This document shows positions 26,310 to 35,859 of a DNA stretch of 64,000 nucleotides, one piece after another. Every line of letters starts with the position of its first letter. Position 1 is the stretch's first letter. The notes beneath the pieces are model-generated. The model worked only from the letters and a program-made list of their open reading frames with translations, was not told where the DNA came from and searched no databases. The DNA comes from an uncultured Flavobacteriaceae bacterium (GTDB lineage: Bacteria > Bacteroidota > Bacteroidia > Flavobacteriales > Flavobacteriaceae). A program made the position numbers and the translations under genes. The DNA is taken from the NCBI GenBank assembly GCA_943842625.1, contig CALTCK010000001.1, positions 207,498 to 271,497 on the forward strand. The letters run 5' to 3'.

Positions 26310-28712
26310 GTGAACAAACTTTTTAGTATTGGATTTTGGAGTGCCTTGGCACGGTTTATTTTAAGGAACAGAACTTTTCTCCTAATCCTCATTGCTATTA
26401 TAACTTTTGGGTTGTCTACACAATGGGCAAACATGAGGTTTTCAACAACCGAAGCAAATTTATTGCCCGATGATCATATTGTTAATCTTGAATACAATAC
26501 CTTTTTAAATAAATTTGGAGAAGAAGGAAATCTAGTGATTTTAGGAGTTAAAGATTCGACTCTTTTTACTCCAGAAAAATTTGAAGCTTGGAATAAACTA
26601 TCGCAAGATATTTTAAAATTTGAAGAAATAGATTTTACAATTTCAGTTGGAGATTTATTAAAATTAGAAAAAAGAAAAGATACTACAGCTTTTCGATTGG
26701 TCCCATTTATAAAAGATTCGATTTTTACTGAGAAGAACTTAAAAAATTATCAATACGAACTTTTTAACAAACTACCTTTTTATAAAGGGCTTGTTTACAG
26801 TCCAAATAAACAGTCCATTAGAACTGCTATTTATATGGATAAAAGTATTATTAATACTTCTGTTCGTAGAGACTTTATTATTGATGATTTAATTCCGATT
26901 ATAAATAAATTTGAAGAGGATACCGGCATCAAAGTATACACATCTGGTATGCCATATATACGGACTCTTAACGCTCAAAATATTATTGATGAAATAGGCT
27001 TATTTGTAGGAGCTGCTTTGTTAGTTACTTCCTTATTATTTTTCTTTTTCTTTAGATCAATAAGAGCTACTATAATTGCAATGTTTACTGTTATTATAGG
27101 GGTAATGTGGGCATTTGGAATTCTAGGTTTACTGGAATACGAGATAACCGTGTTAACCGCTTTAATCCCTCCTTTAATCATTGTAATTGGGATTCCTAAT
27201 TGTATTTTTCTCATAAATAAATATCAACAAGAAATAAAGCTTCACGGTAATAAAGCAAAATCATTGCAACGAGTAATAACAAAGGTGGGGAACGCTACTC
27301 TAATGACCAACCTAACAACCGCATCAGGTTTTGCAACTTTTATTCTTACCAACAGTTTATTATTGAAAGAATTTGGTATGGTAGCCTCTATAAACATCAT
27401 AACTATATTTTTATTGAGTTTATTTATTATTCCAATTATATATAGTTATCTGCCTGCCCCAAAAGACAAGCATTTAAAGCACTTAGGGAAAAATTGGATC
27501 ATCCAATTTGTAAATTGGACAGAACATATGGTAAAAAACCACCGTATAGCTATTTATGTTATTTCAGTATCCATTCTTTGTATTAGTATTATTGGAATTA
27601 ATAATATTGGAATTTCGGGTAGTATTATCGAGGATATGCCGAAGAAGACAGAATTTTTTAAGGATATTAAATTTTTTGAAAAAGAATTTGAAGGGATCAT
27701 GCCGCTTGAAGTACTTATAGATACCAAAAGAAAAAAAGGAGTTTTAAGTCTTGCGTCCTTAAAACGAATGGATAAGCTACAAAACTATATTGATGAGGTC
27801 CCAGAGTTATCAAAACCTCTCTCTGTAGTTGAATTGGTTAAATTTTCTAAACAAGCTTATTATAATAATAATCCTGAATATTATCAATTACCTAATAGTC
27901 AGGAACGAACTTTTTTACTTACTTATGCTAATAGTGGGACTAAAAAGACTCATTTTTTAGAGAATTATGTGGACAGTACCGGACAATTTGCTCGCATCAC
28001 TACCTTTATGAAGGATACAGAAACCGAGCGATTTGACCGAATAGAGGAAGATCTAAATTCTGAAATAAAAAAAATATTTCCGATAGAACGCTATAATGTT
28101 ATACTCACTGGAAAAGCATTGGTTTTTCAAAAAGGGACTAAGTATTTAGTTAATAATCTAATTCTTTCTTTATCACTTGCTGTATTTTTAATTGCTCTTT
28201 TTATGGCATGGATGTTTAGAAGTTTTAAAATGATTTTAGTTTCCCTTATACCTAATCTCCTCCCTTTAATAATTACAGCAGGACTCATGGGTTATATAGG
28301 GGTCCCAATTAAACCATCTACCATACTCGTTTTTAGTATTGCTTTTGGTATTTCTGTTGATGATACTATTCATTTTTTAGCAAAATATCGGCAAGAGTTG
28401 ATTGCGAATAAATGGAAAATTAGAAAATCTGTTTACGCAGCTTTAAAAGAAACTGGAGTGAGTATGTTATATACTTCCATCGTTTTATTTTTTGGATTCT
28501 CTGTATTTGCGATCTCTAGTTTTGGCGGAACGGTTGCCCTAGGTATATTAGTATCCATAACATTACTATTTGCTATGCTTTCAAACTTATTACTCCTTCC
28601 GTCCTTGTTATTATCTCTTGAAAGAAGTATAGCAAACAAGAAAACTCTAAAAGAACCAAGTATTCAAATTTTATCAGATACTAAATTCGATGAAGAAAAT
28701 GAAACCTCATAA
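26310..28712 (+). CDS. MMPL/RND superfamily transporter
   Basis: 800 residues, GTG start. Two repeats of one membrane segment, a large periplasmic loop and a bundle of five segments: loop one about residues 40-225 (TEANLLPDDHIVNLEYNTF), bundle one 230-375 (FFRSIRATIIAMFTVIIGVM), loop two about 425-615, bundle two to 765 with ISVDDTIHFLAKYRQEL. The GxSVDDTIHFL motif is the RND proton-relay segment of the MMPL/patched group, which export lipids or hopanoids. At 800 residues it is shorter than drug-efflux RND pumps and has no adaptor gene beside it. Substrate unknown. Confidence 0.8.
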   Translation: MNKLFSIGFWSALARFILRNRTFLLILIAIITFGLSTQWANMRFSTTEANLLPDDHIVNLEYNTFLNKFGEEGNLVILGVKDSTLFTPEKFEAWNKLSQDILKFEEIDFTISVGDLLKLEKRKDTTAFRLVPFIKDSIFTEKNLKNYQYELFNKLPFYKGLVYSPNKQSIRTAIYMDKSIINTSVRRDFIIDDLIPIINKFEEDTGIKVYTSGMPYIRTLNAQNIIDEIGLFVGAALLVTSLLFFFFFRSIRATIIAMFTVIIGVMWAFGILGLLEYEITVLTALIPPLIIVIGIPNCIFLINKYQQEIKLHGNKAKSLQRVITKVGNATLMTNLTTASGFATFILTNSLLLKEFGMVASINIITIFLLSLFIIPIIYSYLPAPKDKHLKHLGKNWIIQFVNWTEHMVKNHRIAIYVISVSILCISIIGINNIGISGSIIEDMPKKTEFFKDIKFFEKEFEGIMPLEVLIDTKRKKGVLSLASLKRMDKLQNYIDEVPELSKPLSVVELVKFSKQAYYNNNPEYYQLPNSQERTFLLTYANSGTKKTHFLENYVDSTGQFARITTFMKDTETERFDRIEEDLNSEIKKIFPIERYNVILTGKALVFQKGTKYLVNNLILSLSLAVFLIALFMAWMFRSFKMILVSLIPNLLPLIITAGLMGYIGVPIKPSTILVFSIAFGISVDDTIHFLAKYRQELIANKWKIRKSVYAALKETGVSMLYTSIVLFFGFSVFAISSFGGTVALGILVSITLLFAMLSNLLLLPSLLLSLERSIANKKTLKEPSIQILSDTKFDEENETS

Positions 28713-28764
28713 AACATTGTCTTTTTTGAACTAAAAAGTATCTTTGACAATCAAATCATCAGAA

Positions 28765-30207
28765 ATGCAAGAAAATAGAATTAAAGATATAATAGCAGCT
28801 AATCCATCTATTACAGAAATAACTATTCAAGGATGGGTAAGAGCCTTCAGAAGCAATCGTTTTATTGCTTTAAATGATGGCTCTACCATTAAAAATTTAC
28901 AATGTGTAGTTGGTTTTGAGAATTTTAAAGAAACTCTTTTAAAAAAAGTTACCATTGGAGCTGCTATTAAAGTGACTGGATCTATTGTAGAAAGTCAAGG
29001 AAAGGGTCAAAAAGTTGAAATTCAAGTTTCAAAATTAGAAGTCTTAGGAGAGGCAGATCCAGAAGAAGTAAAACTTACAATCCTCTCACCCAAAAGGCAC
29101 TCTCTAGAAAAATTAAGAGAGGAAGCTCATTTAAGAGTGCGTACCAATACCTTTAGTGCTATTATGAGGACTAGGTCAAAACTAGCTTTTGCTGTGCATG
29201 AATATTTTCAAAAAAATGATTTCAATTATATGCACACTCCTATTATTACTGGTAGTGATGCTGAAGGAGCAGGAGAAATGTTTAAAGTATCTACTTTAAA
29301 TCCAAAAGATCTGCCACTAAATAAAGAAGGGAAAATCGATTATAAAAAAGATTTTTTCGAGAAAGAAACAAACTTAACTGTAAGTGGTCAATTGGAAGCA
29401 GAAACTTATGCGATGGCATTAGGTAAAGTATACACTTTTGGACCTACCTTTAGAGCTGAAAACTCAAATACATCAAGACATTTAGCAGAATTTTGGATGA
29501 TTGAACCAGAGGTAGCTTTTTACGATCTAGACCAGAATATGGATCTTGCAGAAGATTTTATAAAGTATGTAGTAAACTATGCTATTGAAAATTGTAAAGA
29601 TGATTTAGAATTTTTAGAACAACGTTTACTTCAGGAAGAAAAAAGTAAACCGCAAGCGGAAAGAAGTGAAATGTCACTTAGAGATAAACTAGCTTTTATT
29701 GGAAAAAACAACTTTAAACGTGTAAGTTATTCGGAAGCTATAGATATTCTTAGAAATAGTAAACCAAATAAAAAGAAAAAATTTAAATATTTAATCAATG
29801 AATGGGGTGCAGATTTACAAAGTGAGCACGAACGTTTTTTAGTTGAAAAACACTTTAAATGTCCTGTAATATTGTTTGATTACCCTGCAAACATAAAAGC
29901 TTTTTACATGCGTTTAAATGATGATGGGAAGACTGTAAGAGCTATGGACGTATTATTTCCTGGAATTGGAGAAATTGTTGGGGGCTCACAAAGAGAAGAA
30001 CGTTATGATGTGTTAAGACAAAAAATGACAGATCTGGATATCGACGAAGAAGAATTGTATTGGTATTTAGACCTACGTAAATTTGGAACTGCAGTACATA
30101 GTGGTTTTGGATTAGGTTTCGAAAGACTGGTACAATTTGTAACAGGTATGGGGAATATTAGAGATGTAATACCTTATCCACGAACACCAGGCAACGCAAG
30201 TTTTTAA
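28765..30207 (+). CDS. asnS: Asparaginyl-tRNA synthetase
   Basis: 480 residues from the ATG at 28765; a TTG at 28744 would add seven residues. The OB-fold anticodon domain has TIQGWVRAFRSNRFIALNDG. Class II motif 2 is TFRAENSNTSRHLAEFWMIE and motif 3 is GFGLGFERLVQFVTGMGNIR, ending IPYPRTPGNASF, typical of AsnRS rather than AspRS (which is encoded separately at 50814). It charges tRNA-Asn in the cytoplasm. It is closed by a strong terminator. Confidence 0.96.
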   Translation: MQENRIKDIIAANPSITEITIQGWVRAFRSNRFIALNDGSTIKNLQCVVGFENFKETLLKKVTIGAAIKVTGSIVESQGKGQKVEIQVSKLEVLGEADPEEVKLTILSPKRHSLEKLREEAHLRVRTNTFSAIMRTRSKLAFAVHEYFQKNDFNYMHTPIITGSDAEGAGEMFKVSTLNPKDLPLNKEGKIDYKKDFFEKETNLTVSGQLEAETYAMALGKVYTFGPTFRAENSNTSRHLAEFWMIEPEVAFYDLDQNMDLAEDFIKYVVNYAIENCKDDLEFLEQRLLQEEKSKPQAERSEMSLRDKLAFIGKNNFKRVSYSEAIDILRNSKPNKKKKFKYLINEWGADLQSEHERFLVEKHFKCPVILFDYPANIKAFYMRLNDDGKTVRAMDVLFPGIGEIVGGSQREERYDVLRQKMTDLDIDEEELYWYLDLRKFGTAVHSGFGLGFERLVQFVTGMGNIRDVIPYPRTPGNASF

Positions 30208-30235
30208 AAAAACAATCGTTATATTATTATAGATT

Positions 30236-30273
30236 AAAAACAATCTACATCCTTAAAATGTAGATTGTTTTTT
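30236..30273 (+). terminator. Rho-independent terminator after asnS
   Basis: AAAAACAATCTACA pairs with TGTAGATTGTTTTT around a 9-base loop, followed by further T residues, 28 bases after the asnS stop. Confidence 0.85.
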
Positions 30274-30298
30274 TTATTTTTATAAGATAGAAATTGGC

Positions 30299-31765
30299 AT
30301 GCTAAAACAACAATTAAATTTTAAACTTTCTCAAAAGCTTTCGCCTCAGCAGATACAATTAATGAAATTGATCCAGCTTCCTACGCAAGCTTTCGAACAA
30401 AGAATTTCTCAAGAAATTGAAGAAAATCCGGCGCTTGAGGGAGGTAAAGAAGATCCAAATGAATTTGAGGATGATTTTAACAATGAAGAATTTGAGGGTG
30501 ATACAGTTGAAGGAAATGATGTAATAGAAACTGAAATAAATATTGATGAGTATTTAAGTGATGACGAAACTCCAAACTATCAACTATCTGCCAACAATTA
30601 TAGTCCGGATGATGAGGATAAACAAATTCCCTATGCTTCGGGAACCTCATTCAATCAATATTTACTCCAGCAATTAAACACCTATCATTTTAAAGGAGAA
30701 GAAGAAAAAGAAATAGCTCATTTTTTAGTAGGCAGTGTTGATGAAGGGGGTTATATACGTAGAGATTTGATTGATATAGTAGATGATTTAGCGTTTACCC
30801 AAAATATTTTTACATATGAAGAAAAAGTTTTTGAAATTATTAAGATTGTTCAAAATCTTGATCCAGCAGGGGTTGGAGCTAAAAATTTACAGGAGTGTTT
30901 ATTAATTCAACTAAAAAGAAAGAATAGTACAGAAGCAATTTTATTAGCAATAAAATTAATTGAAGAGTCTTTCGATCAGTTTTCAAAAAAACATTACAAT
31001 AAAATTCTGTCAAAACTTTCAATTACTGAAGATCACCTGCGAGCTGCTATTCACGAAATTGAAATTTTAAATCCAAAACCAGGAGGATCTTATGCAAGCA
31101 ATTCAAAGATTGTCGAACATGTGGTTCCAGATTTTACAATTAGAATTCAGGACGGTGATTTACAATTAACTTTAAACGGACGAAATGCACCAGATTTGCA
31201 TGTATCAAGAGATTATAGTGAAATGCTAAAAGGGTTTAAAATGTCCAAACAAAAAACTAAATCCCAAAAAGATGCTGTTTTATTTATTAAACAAAAACTT
31301 GATGCGGCTAAATGGTTTATTGACGCCATAAAACAAAGACAACAAACATTATTCATTACGATGAATGCAATTATGTGCCATCAAAAAGAATATTTTTTAA
31401 CTGGTGACGAGCAAAAGCTCAAACCAATGATTTTAAAAAATATTGCAGATGAAATAAATATGGATATTTCAACCGTTTCTCGTGTTGCAAACAGTAAATA
31501 CGTAGATACTCCCTATGGAACTAAACTAATAAAAGAGTTTTTTAGTGAGTCCATGAAAAATGATAAAGGAGAAGATGTTTCTACTAGAGAAATAAAAAAT
31601 ATTCTTGAAAATATTATTCTAGATGAAGATAAAAAAAAACCGTACACAGACGACAAACTTGCTGAAATATTAAAAAACAAAGGCTATCCAATTGCACGAA
31701 GAACTATTGCTAAATACAGAGAGCAATTAGAAGTTCCCGTTGCTCGTTTGAGAAAAAAAATATAA
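30299..31765 (+). CDS. rpoN: RNA polymerase sigma-54 factor
   Basis: 488 residues. The N-terminal activator region is Gln/Leu rich (LKQQLNFKLSQKLSPQQIQL, MKLIQLPTQAFEQRI), followed by an acidic region II (about residues 45-100, NEFEDDFNNEEFEGD). The core-binding and helix-turn-helix parts (ISTVSRVANSKYVDTPYG) and the RpoN box ARRTIAKYREQL at the C-terminus are complete. It directs transcription from -24/-12 promoters with enhancer-binding ATPases. None of the activators is in the window. Its stop shares a base with the next ATG (TAATG). Confidence 0.95.
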   Translation: MLKQQLNFKLSQKLSPQQIQLMKLIQLPTQAFEQRISQEIEENPALEGGKEDPNEFEDDFNNEEFEGDTVEGNDVIETEINIDEYLSDDETPNYQLSANNYSPDDEDKQIPYASGTSFNQYLLQQLNTYHFKGEEEKEIAHFLVGSVDEGGYIRRDLIDIVDDLAFTQNIFTYEEKVFEIIKIVQNLDPAGVGAKNLQECLLIQLKRKNSTEAILLAIKLIEESFDQFSKKHYNKILSKLSITEDHLRAAIHEIEILNPKPGGSYASNSKIVEHVVPDFTIRIQDGDLQLTLNGRNAPDLHVSRDYSEMLKGFKMSKQKTKSQKDAVLFIKQKLDAAKWFIDAIKQRQQTLFITMNAIMCHQKEYFLTGDEQKLKPMILKNIADEINMDISTVSRVANSKYVDTPYGTKLIKEFFSESMKNDKGEDVSTREIKNILENIILDEDKKKPYTDDKLAEILKNKGYPIARRTIAKYREQLEVPVARLRKKI

Positions 31766-32370
31766 TGAACTATTTTTTACAAAGTGCCTCTTTTATATTT
31801 CATCCTTTATTAATGCCTTTAATTGGTGTTGGGTTATACTTCAAACTAACCCCAAAATTTATTGAACCTGAAATTATTATAATTAAAACATACGCAATTA
31901 TAATTATCACTATTTTAATTCCTTTAATTTCATTTTTTTTATTGAAAAATTCAGGGCTAGTTAAAAGCATTAATCTTAAGGAGGTGAAAGAACGCAAATA
32001 TCCATTAATGATTCAAATAATTTTAATTTTTATAATTATTACTAGGGTGTTCACCAAATATCATTATCCTGAATTGTATTACTTTTTTATTGCGGTTGCA
32101 GTTTCCTCGCTAGTAGCTTTAATTCTAGTTATTGCTAACTTTAAAGTAAGTCTTCATCAAATGGGAATTGCAGGGGTCACCATGTTTTTGATTGTATTGA
32201 GCATTTATTTTACAGAAAATTATTTGTTTGAGATTAGTTTGTTTTTTTTAATAAACGGATGGGTAGCTTCCTCAAGATTGGAAACAAAATCACACTCAAT
32301 TTCAGAACTAATTATTGGGTTTATTGTTGGGGTATTTCCACAATTTATAATCTTGAATTACTGGTTGTAA
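31765..32370 (+). CDS. Conserved polytopic membrane protein coupled to rpoN
   Basis: 201 residues, six predicted membrane segments. The middle includes NFKVSLHQMGIAGVTMF, which faintly recalls the histidine region of PAP2-type membrane phosphatases, but the full phosphatase motifs are missing, so I do not assign activity. Start overlaps the rpoN stop by one base, so it is translated with sigma-54. I recall the same neighbour in other flavobacteria; function unknown. Confidence 0.6.
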   Translation: MNYFLQSASFIFHPLLMPLIGVGLYFKLTPKFIEPEIIIIKTYAIIIITILIPLISFFLLKNSGLVKSINLKEVKERKYPLMIQIILIFIIITRVFTKYHYPELYYFFIAVAVSSLVALILVIANFKVSLHQMGIAGVTMFLIVLSIYFTENYLFEISLFFLINGWVASSRLETKSHSISELIIGFIVGVFPQFIILNYWL

Positions 32371-32390
32371 GTACCTTTAATTTTTTAAAG

Positions 32391-33098
32391 TTATAGTATA
32401 TAAAAAATTAAACCCAATTTAATACCATGAAAATTTACCTTTTGACCGTCATTAGTTATTGCGTCTTCATTGAAAAAAGGGTTAATACTGTAGTACGCAA
32501 ACAAATTAAATTTATTGTATCCTAAACTCAGACTGGCTCCCATTCGTAATTTTTCTAATTCCGTTATATTACGAATTTTTATAGTTTCATTAAACGTTTT
32601 AAGAGACGATTGACTCCAAATTGTATAACCTAATCTAAAGCCGGCATAAACTCTCCAAAATTTATAATTAGTCGGAGTAGAGCTTCTCCACCTAAACTCT
32701 ATTGGAGCTTCAATAACAGATAAACCTAGACGGTTTCTTAAAAAGTCTTGATTGGAGTCTAATATTTCAAAAGTTGTTGTGCCATCTTCATTTTCATTTA
32801 TAAAAAGATTTTGACCAAATTGATCATACGAAAATCCTGCTCCCACAGCAATCGCTAAATTCCTCCTTTTATTAATAGGGAAATCTCTCAAGAATCCAAA
32901 CTGAAATCCGGCAGATATTCCCTCCGGATTCATCCCGGAAGGAGTAAACGCAAAAACATTATAAGAAACTCCAATATAAAATTGATCTTCTCTATACAGC
33001 AAATCCTCTTCTGTCTGAACAACTAATTTTTGTGCCAGAGAAAGAGAAGTAAAAAATAAAAAAAGAATATATACAGCGTACCGATTCATATTTTTCAA
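32391..33098 (-). CDS. Outer-membrane beta-barrel protein (PorT-like)
   Basis: 235 residues. The signal peptide ends at SLSLAQ. The rest alternates hydrophobic and polar residues in short strands, each with aromatic ends (FYIGVSYNVFAF, AVGAGFSYDQFGQN, KFWRVYAGFRLGYTIW), consistent with an 8-10 strand barrel, and ends in KLGLIFYIL. It resembles the PorT/OmpW-like barrels of Bacteroidota; the true gliding/type IX secretion protein PorT is usually beside ubiE elsewhere, so I do not give that symbol. It follows the ExbD operon on the same strand, after a terminator. Confidence 0.6.
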   Translation of the reverse strand: MKNMNRYAVYILFLFFTSLSLAQKLVVQTEEDLLYREDQFYIGVSYNVFAFTPSGMNPEGISAGFQFGFLRDFPINKRRNLAIAVGAGFSYDQFGQNLFINENEDGTTTFEILDSNQDFLRNRLGLSVIEAPIEFRWRSSTPTNYKFWRVYAGFRLGYTIWSQSSLKTFNETIKIRNITELEKLRMGASLSLGYNKFNLFAYYSINPFFNEDAITNDGQKVNFHGIKLGLIFYIL

Positions 33099-33150
33099 AA
33101 TAATAATTTTCTGTTTTAGTACATTAAATATAGTTGATATAAGTTATAAT

Positions 33151-33187
33151 AAAAAAAATGCCTTAAATTCTTAAATTTAAGGCATTT
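33151..33187 (-). terminator. Rho-independent terminator of the exbB-exbD operon
   Basis: On the minus strand AAATGCCTTAAAT pairs with ATTTAAGGCATTT around a 6-base loop and runs into TTTTT, 21 bases after the exbD stop at 33208. The 13-base-pair stem is perfect. Confidence 0.85.
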
Positions 33188-33207
33188 AAAAATAGCATAT
33201 TGGTTTA

Positions 33208-33681
33208 TTATTGTTCTAGTGGATCTCCAGAAGTGGTAATATAAATAATTTTAACCATGTTAAGTTCTCTTAACTTTTCTTTAATATCAGTAACTAATCC
33301 TGTATTGGTGTCATCGTCTACCTTTAATGCAACAACAACTTTACTCTGTAGTTCAGGATTTAACTTACCTCGAGCCTCAGTTAAAGCTAAGCCTATGTTA
33401 GAAACATCTGTAAATTTATCCCCTATTTGTATTCTTCCTTCATCTCCAAAATTCTTTTTATATTGAATACTTGGTTTACCAGCAAAAATAAAAACTGACC
33501 TATCTTTTTTGAGTTTCTCTATTTGATTTGCTTTTGGTAAGTTTTGTTCAACTTTAAGTTCAGTATCTCTCATTACTGTAACTACCATAAAAAAGAATAA
33601 TAACATAAATACAATATCCGGAAGAGATGCAGTAGATACAGGGGGTAATTCGTTACTTTTTTTCTTTGTGAATTTTGACAT
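33208..33681 (-). CDS. ExbD/TolR family protein
   Basis: 157 residues. One membrane segment near the N-terminus (PDIVFMLLFFFMVVTVM) is preceded by TASLPDIVFML, which carries the conserved aspartate of ExbD/TolR, then a periplasmic domain of about 100 residues (KVEQNLPKANQIEKLKKDRS). It pairs with the ExbB/TolQ-like protein at 34757 in a proton-driven complex. AAGGAG lies five bases before the ATG, a true Shine-Dalgarno sequence, which is rare in this phylum. Last gene of the operon. Confidence 0.85.
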   Translation of the reverse strand: MSKFTKKKSNELPPVSTASLPDIVFMLLFFFMVVTVMRDTELKVEQNLPKANQIEKLKKDRSVFIFAGKPSIQYKKNFGDEGRIQIGDKFTDVSNIGLALTEARGKLNPELQSKVVVALKVDDDTNTGLVTDIKEKLRELNMVKIIYITTSGDPLEQ

Positions 33682-33694
33682 ATACTCCTTTTTA

Positions 33695-34312
33695 TTAATT
33701 TTTCTTAGGTTGTGCTTCAGATAACTTAAGTGGAAATAATTTTTGTATTTCTTTCAATTTATCCTGAGCATCACCTTGTTTTCCTAGGTAAGTCCCGGCA
33801 TCAATCTCTTTTTTAACGTCAGTGAAATCCCAACCATATAATCTTTGTGACTCTCTATTTCTCAAAAAGTTATACGCAGCAACAAGTTCATTTTGAACAG
33901 AAATATACATCTTGTAAGAAGTTAATCTATCATTTTGAACCGAAATAACTGCTTTTTCAGGATTATCAGATGAAGTTATTAATCTTTTACCCTTACAATA
34001 ATCACAATATTCTATAGAATTTGACAAAGCTCCTCCGTTATCTAAAAACTCAATAGCATTTTCTCTCAGATCTTCTAATTCCATGGGAGAATCGTTTACT
34101 AAAAGCTGGTCATTTTTATTAACCAATACTATAAATAGATTTTTTTCTTTAATCTTCGGAGGTTCAATCTCAGATTTATCTATAGGAGGCAATTGTCTCG
34201 CAATTCCGTTATCCTTTTCTAATGTAGTGGTTACAAGAAAAAATATAAGTAAAAGGAATGCTATGTCTGCCATAGAGCCTGCATTTACTTCTGGTGCTGA
34301 TCTTCTTGCCAT
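33695..34312 (-). CDS. ExbD/TolR family protein, longer paralogue with a CxxC segment
   Basis: 205 residues from the ATG at 34312 (MARRSAPEVNAGSMADIAFLL); an upstream TTG would overlap the previous gene. The SMADIAFLLLIFFLVTTTLE membrane helix holds the conserved Asp. The periplasmic part is about 50 residues longer than its partner and includes IEYCDYCKGKRLI, a CxxC pair absent from typical ExbD, plus a helical C-terminus. Two different ExbD paralogues with one ExbB-like protein suggests a hetero-assembly. It starts one base after the stop of the 140-residue membrane protein. Confidence 0.8.
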   Translation of the reverse strand: MARRSAPEVNAGSMADIAFLLLIFFLVTTTLEKDNGIARQLPPIDKSEIEPPKIKEKNLFIVLVNKNDQLLVNDSPMELEDLRENAIEFLDNGGALSNSIEYCDYCKGKRLITSSDNPEKAVISVQNDRLTSYKMYISVQNELVAAYNFLRNRESQRLYGWDFTDVKKEIDAGTYLGKQGDAQDKLKEIQKLFPLKLSEAQPKKN

Positions 34313-34313
34313 T

Positions 34314-34736
34314 TTACTTTGCTTTTTTAAATCCGCTAACAATCATAGAACCTATAGCAACAAATGCTAGAATGTAAAAAGTGTATAGACCAGCTCCAAT
34401 CCATTTTGAGTTAGATTCAGAGAGTAATTCACCGTTAGCAAGTGTTAGTTGATTACCGTCTGCTAAACCGTAAGATAAAGCTACTATTAAAACAAAAGCT
34501 CCTAAAGTTATTAAAGTATTTTTTATATTTCCAGACATCAATCCTTTCAGTCCAAAAACAACAACAGATATTAAAACCAATGCAAAAATAACATAGGCAG
34601 TATATAAAAATCCATCGATACCCGAACCTGTTTCTTTAATTACATCATCACCTTTCATTATAATCATACCTAGTATTGCAACTCCAATAAAACTAAGAAT
34701 TAATCCAACAATTTTAATTATTTTATGTAAACCCAT
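34314..34736 (-). CDS. Small four-helix membrane protein in the exbB-exbD operon
   Basis: 140 residues with four clear membrane segments (IVGLILSFIGVAILGMIIM; YTAYVIFALVLISVVVFGL; TLITLGAFVLIVALSYGLA; LYTFYILAFVAIGSMIVSG). No family recognised. It lies between the ExbB-like and ExbD genes with gaps of 20 and one base, so it is very likely part of the same machine or needed for its assembly. Confidence 0.6.
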   Translation of the reverse strand: MGLHKIIKIVGLILSFIGVAILGMIIMKGDDVIKETGSGIDGFLYTAYVIFALVLISVVVFGLKGLMSGNIKNTLITLGAFVLIVALSYGLADGNQLTLANGELLSESNSKWIGAGLYTFYILAFVAIGSMIVSGFKKAK

Positions 34737-34756
34737 TGCGTTAGGATATTAAATTA

Positions 34757-35554
34757 TTATTTGTTTTTGTGTTCTACTAGCATGTCGATTAATGTTATGG
34801 AAGCATCTTCCATACTATTAACTATACTATCAATCTTGGCGATAATGTAATTATAGAATATCTGAAGTATAATCGCAACGATTAAACCAAATACAGTTGT
34901 CAATAATGCAATTTTTATACCTCCTGCTACCAGAGAAGGATTCATATCCCCTGCAGCTTGAATTTTATCAAATGCATCAATCATTCCAATTACTGTTCCC
35001 ATAAAACCAAGCATAGGTGCTATGGCAATAAACAAAGAAATCCATGAAACATTTTTTTCTAGTTGACCCATTTGAACTCCACCATAGGCAACTACTGCTT
35101 TTTCAGCAGCATCTACTCCTTCGTCTGCGCGGTCTAATCCTTGATAATAAATGGAAGCAACAGGTCCTTTTGTATTTCTGCATACTTCTTTGGCACTGTC
35201 GACACCACCGCTTTTTAGTGCTTCTTCAACGCTATCCGCTAATTTTTTTGTATTTGTGGTGGCTAAGTTTAAGTAAATAATTCTTTCAATTGCAAATGCT
35301 AATCCTAAAATTAAACACAAAAGAACAATTCCCATAAATCCAGGGCCACCCTCTACAAAACGTTCTTTTAATTCTTGATGAAATCCTTTTTCTTGTGTTT
35401 CCGTTCCACTATCATCTTGAGTTATCGAGATTGTTGTTGTCGCCATTAAAAGTTGAACATTAATAGGCATCGTTTGAACGTTTGCTGCTTTTGAGCTTGT
35501 TGTTCCTGCAAAAACCAGAGCGGTAATTGCCAAAATAGAAAATAATTTTTTCAT
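34757..35554 (-). CDS. MotA/TolQ/ExbB proton channel family protein
   Basis: 265 residues from the ATG at 35554; an extension to 35623 would only add a lysine-rich stretch before MKKLFSILAITALVFAGTT, a cleavable signal peptide. Three membrane segments follow, with the family core ISLFIAIAPMLGFMGTVIGM and LLTTVFGLIVAIILQIFYNY. With its ExbD partners it converts proton motive force into work across the envelope, such as energising TonB receptors or motility. First gene of the operon, which ends at 33208. Confidence 0.85.
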   Translation of the reverse strand: MKKLFSILAITALVFAGTTSSKAANVQTMPINVQLLMATTTISITQDDSGTETQEKGFHQELKERFVEGGPGFMGIVLLCLILGLAFAIERIIYLNLATTNTKKLADSVEEALKSGGVDSAKEVCRNTKGPVASIYYQGLDRADEGVDAAEKAVVAYGGVQMGQLEKNVSWISLFIAIAPMLGFMGTVIGMIDAFDKIQAAGDMNPSLVAGGIKIALLTTVFGLIVAIILQIFYNYIIAKIDSIVNSMEDASITLIDMLVEHKNK

Positions 35555-35681
35555 TGTTATTGACTTAAGTTTTGTTTTAATTTTTAAAGATTTTAAAGAT
35601 ATAAAAAAATAGTTAATCTCCAAGTATATTACGTTATTATGAAATGCTTTAATTTACTTGGATAATTAAAACATTTTGTTG

Positions 35682-35769
35682 CAGAGAGGAAGGGATTCGA
35701 ACCCTCGATACGCTTTTGGCGTATACACACTTTCCAGGCGTGCGCCTTCGACCACTCGGCCACCTCTCT
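35682..35769 (-). tRNA. tRNA-Ser (GGA anticodon)
   Basis: An 88-base cloverleaf: acceptor AGAGAGG/CCTCTCT is perfect, D arm GCCGAGTGG, anticodon loop CTGGAAA (anticodon GGA), a long class II variable arm (TATACGC/GCGTATA) and T arm GGTTCGAATCC. The discriminator is G, as serine tRNAs require. CCA is not encoded and must be added after transcription. It is the only tRNA seen in the window. Confidence 0.95.
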
Positions 35770-35859
35770 ATTATTTTCTTACTAAAAAGAACACCCCGCC
35801 AAATGGGTTGCCAAATAACAAAAAAAAAATAGTATGCTAAAATTTTTAGCAGTAAAATT

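Noticed and set aside
32391..33098. Naming the barrel protein PorT/SprT of the type IX secretion system
   Set aside because: Barrel topology alone is not enough and the usual ubiE neighbour is absent here.
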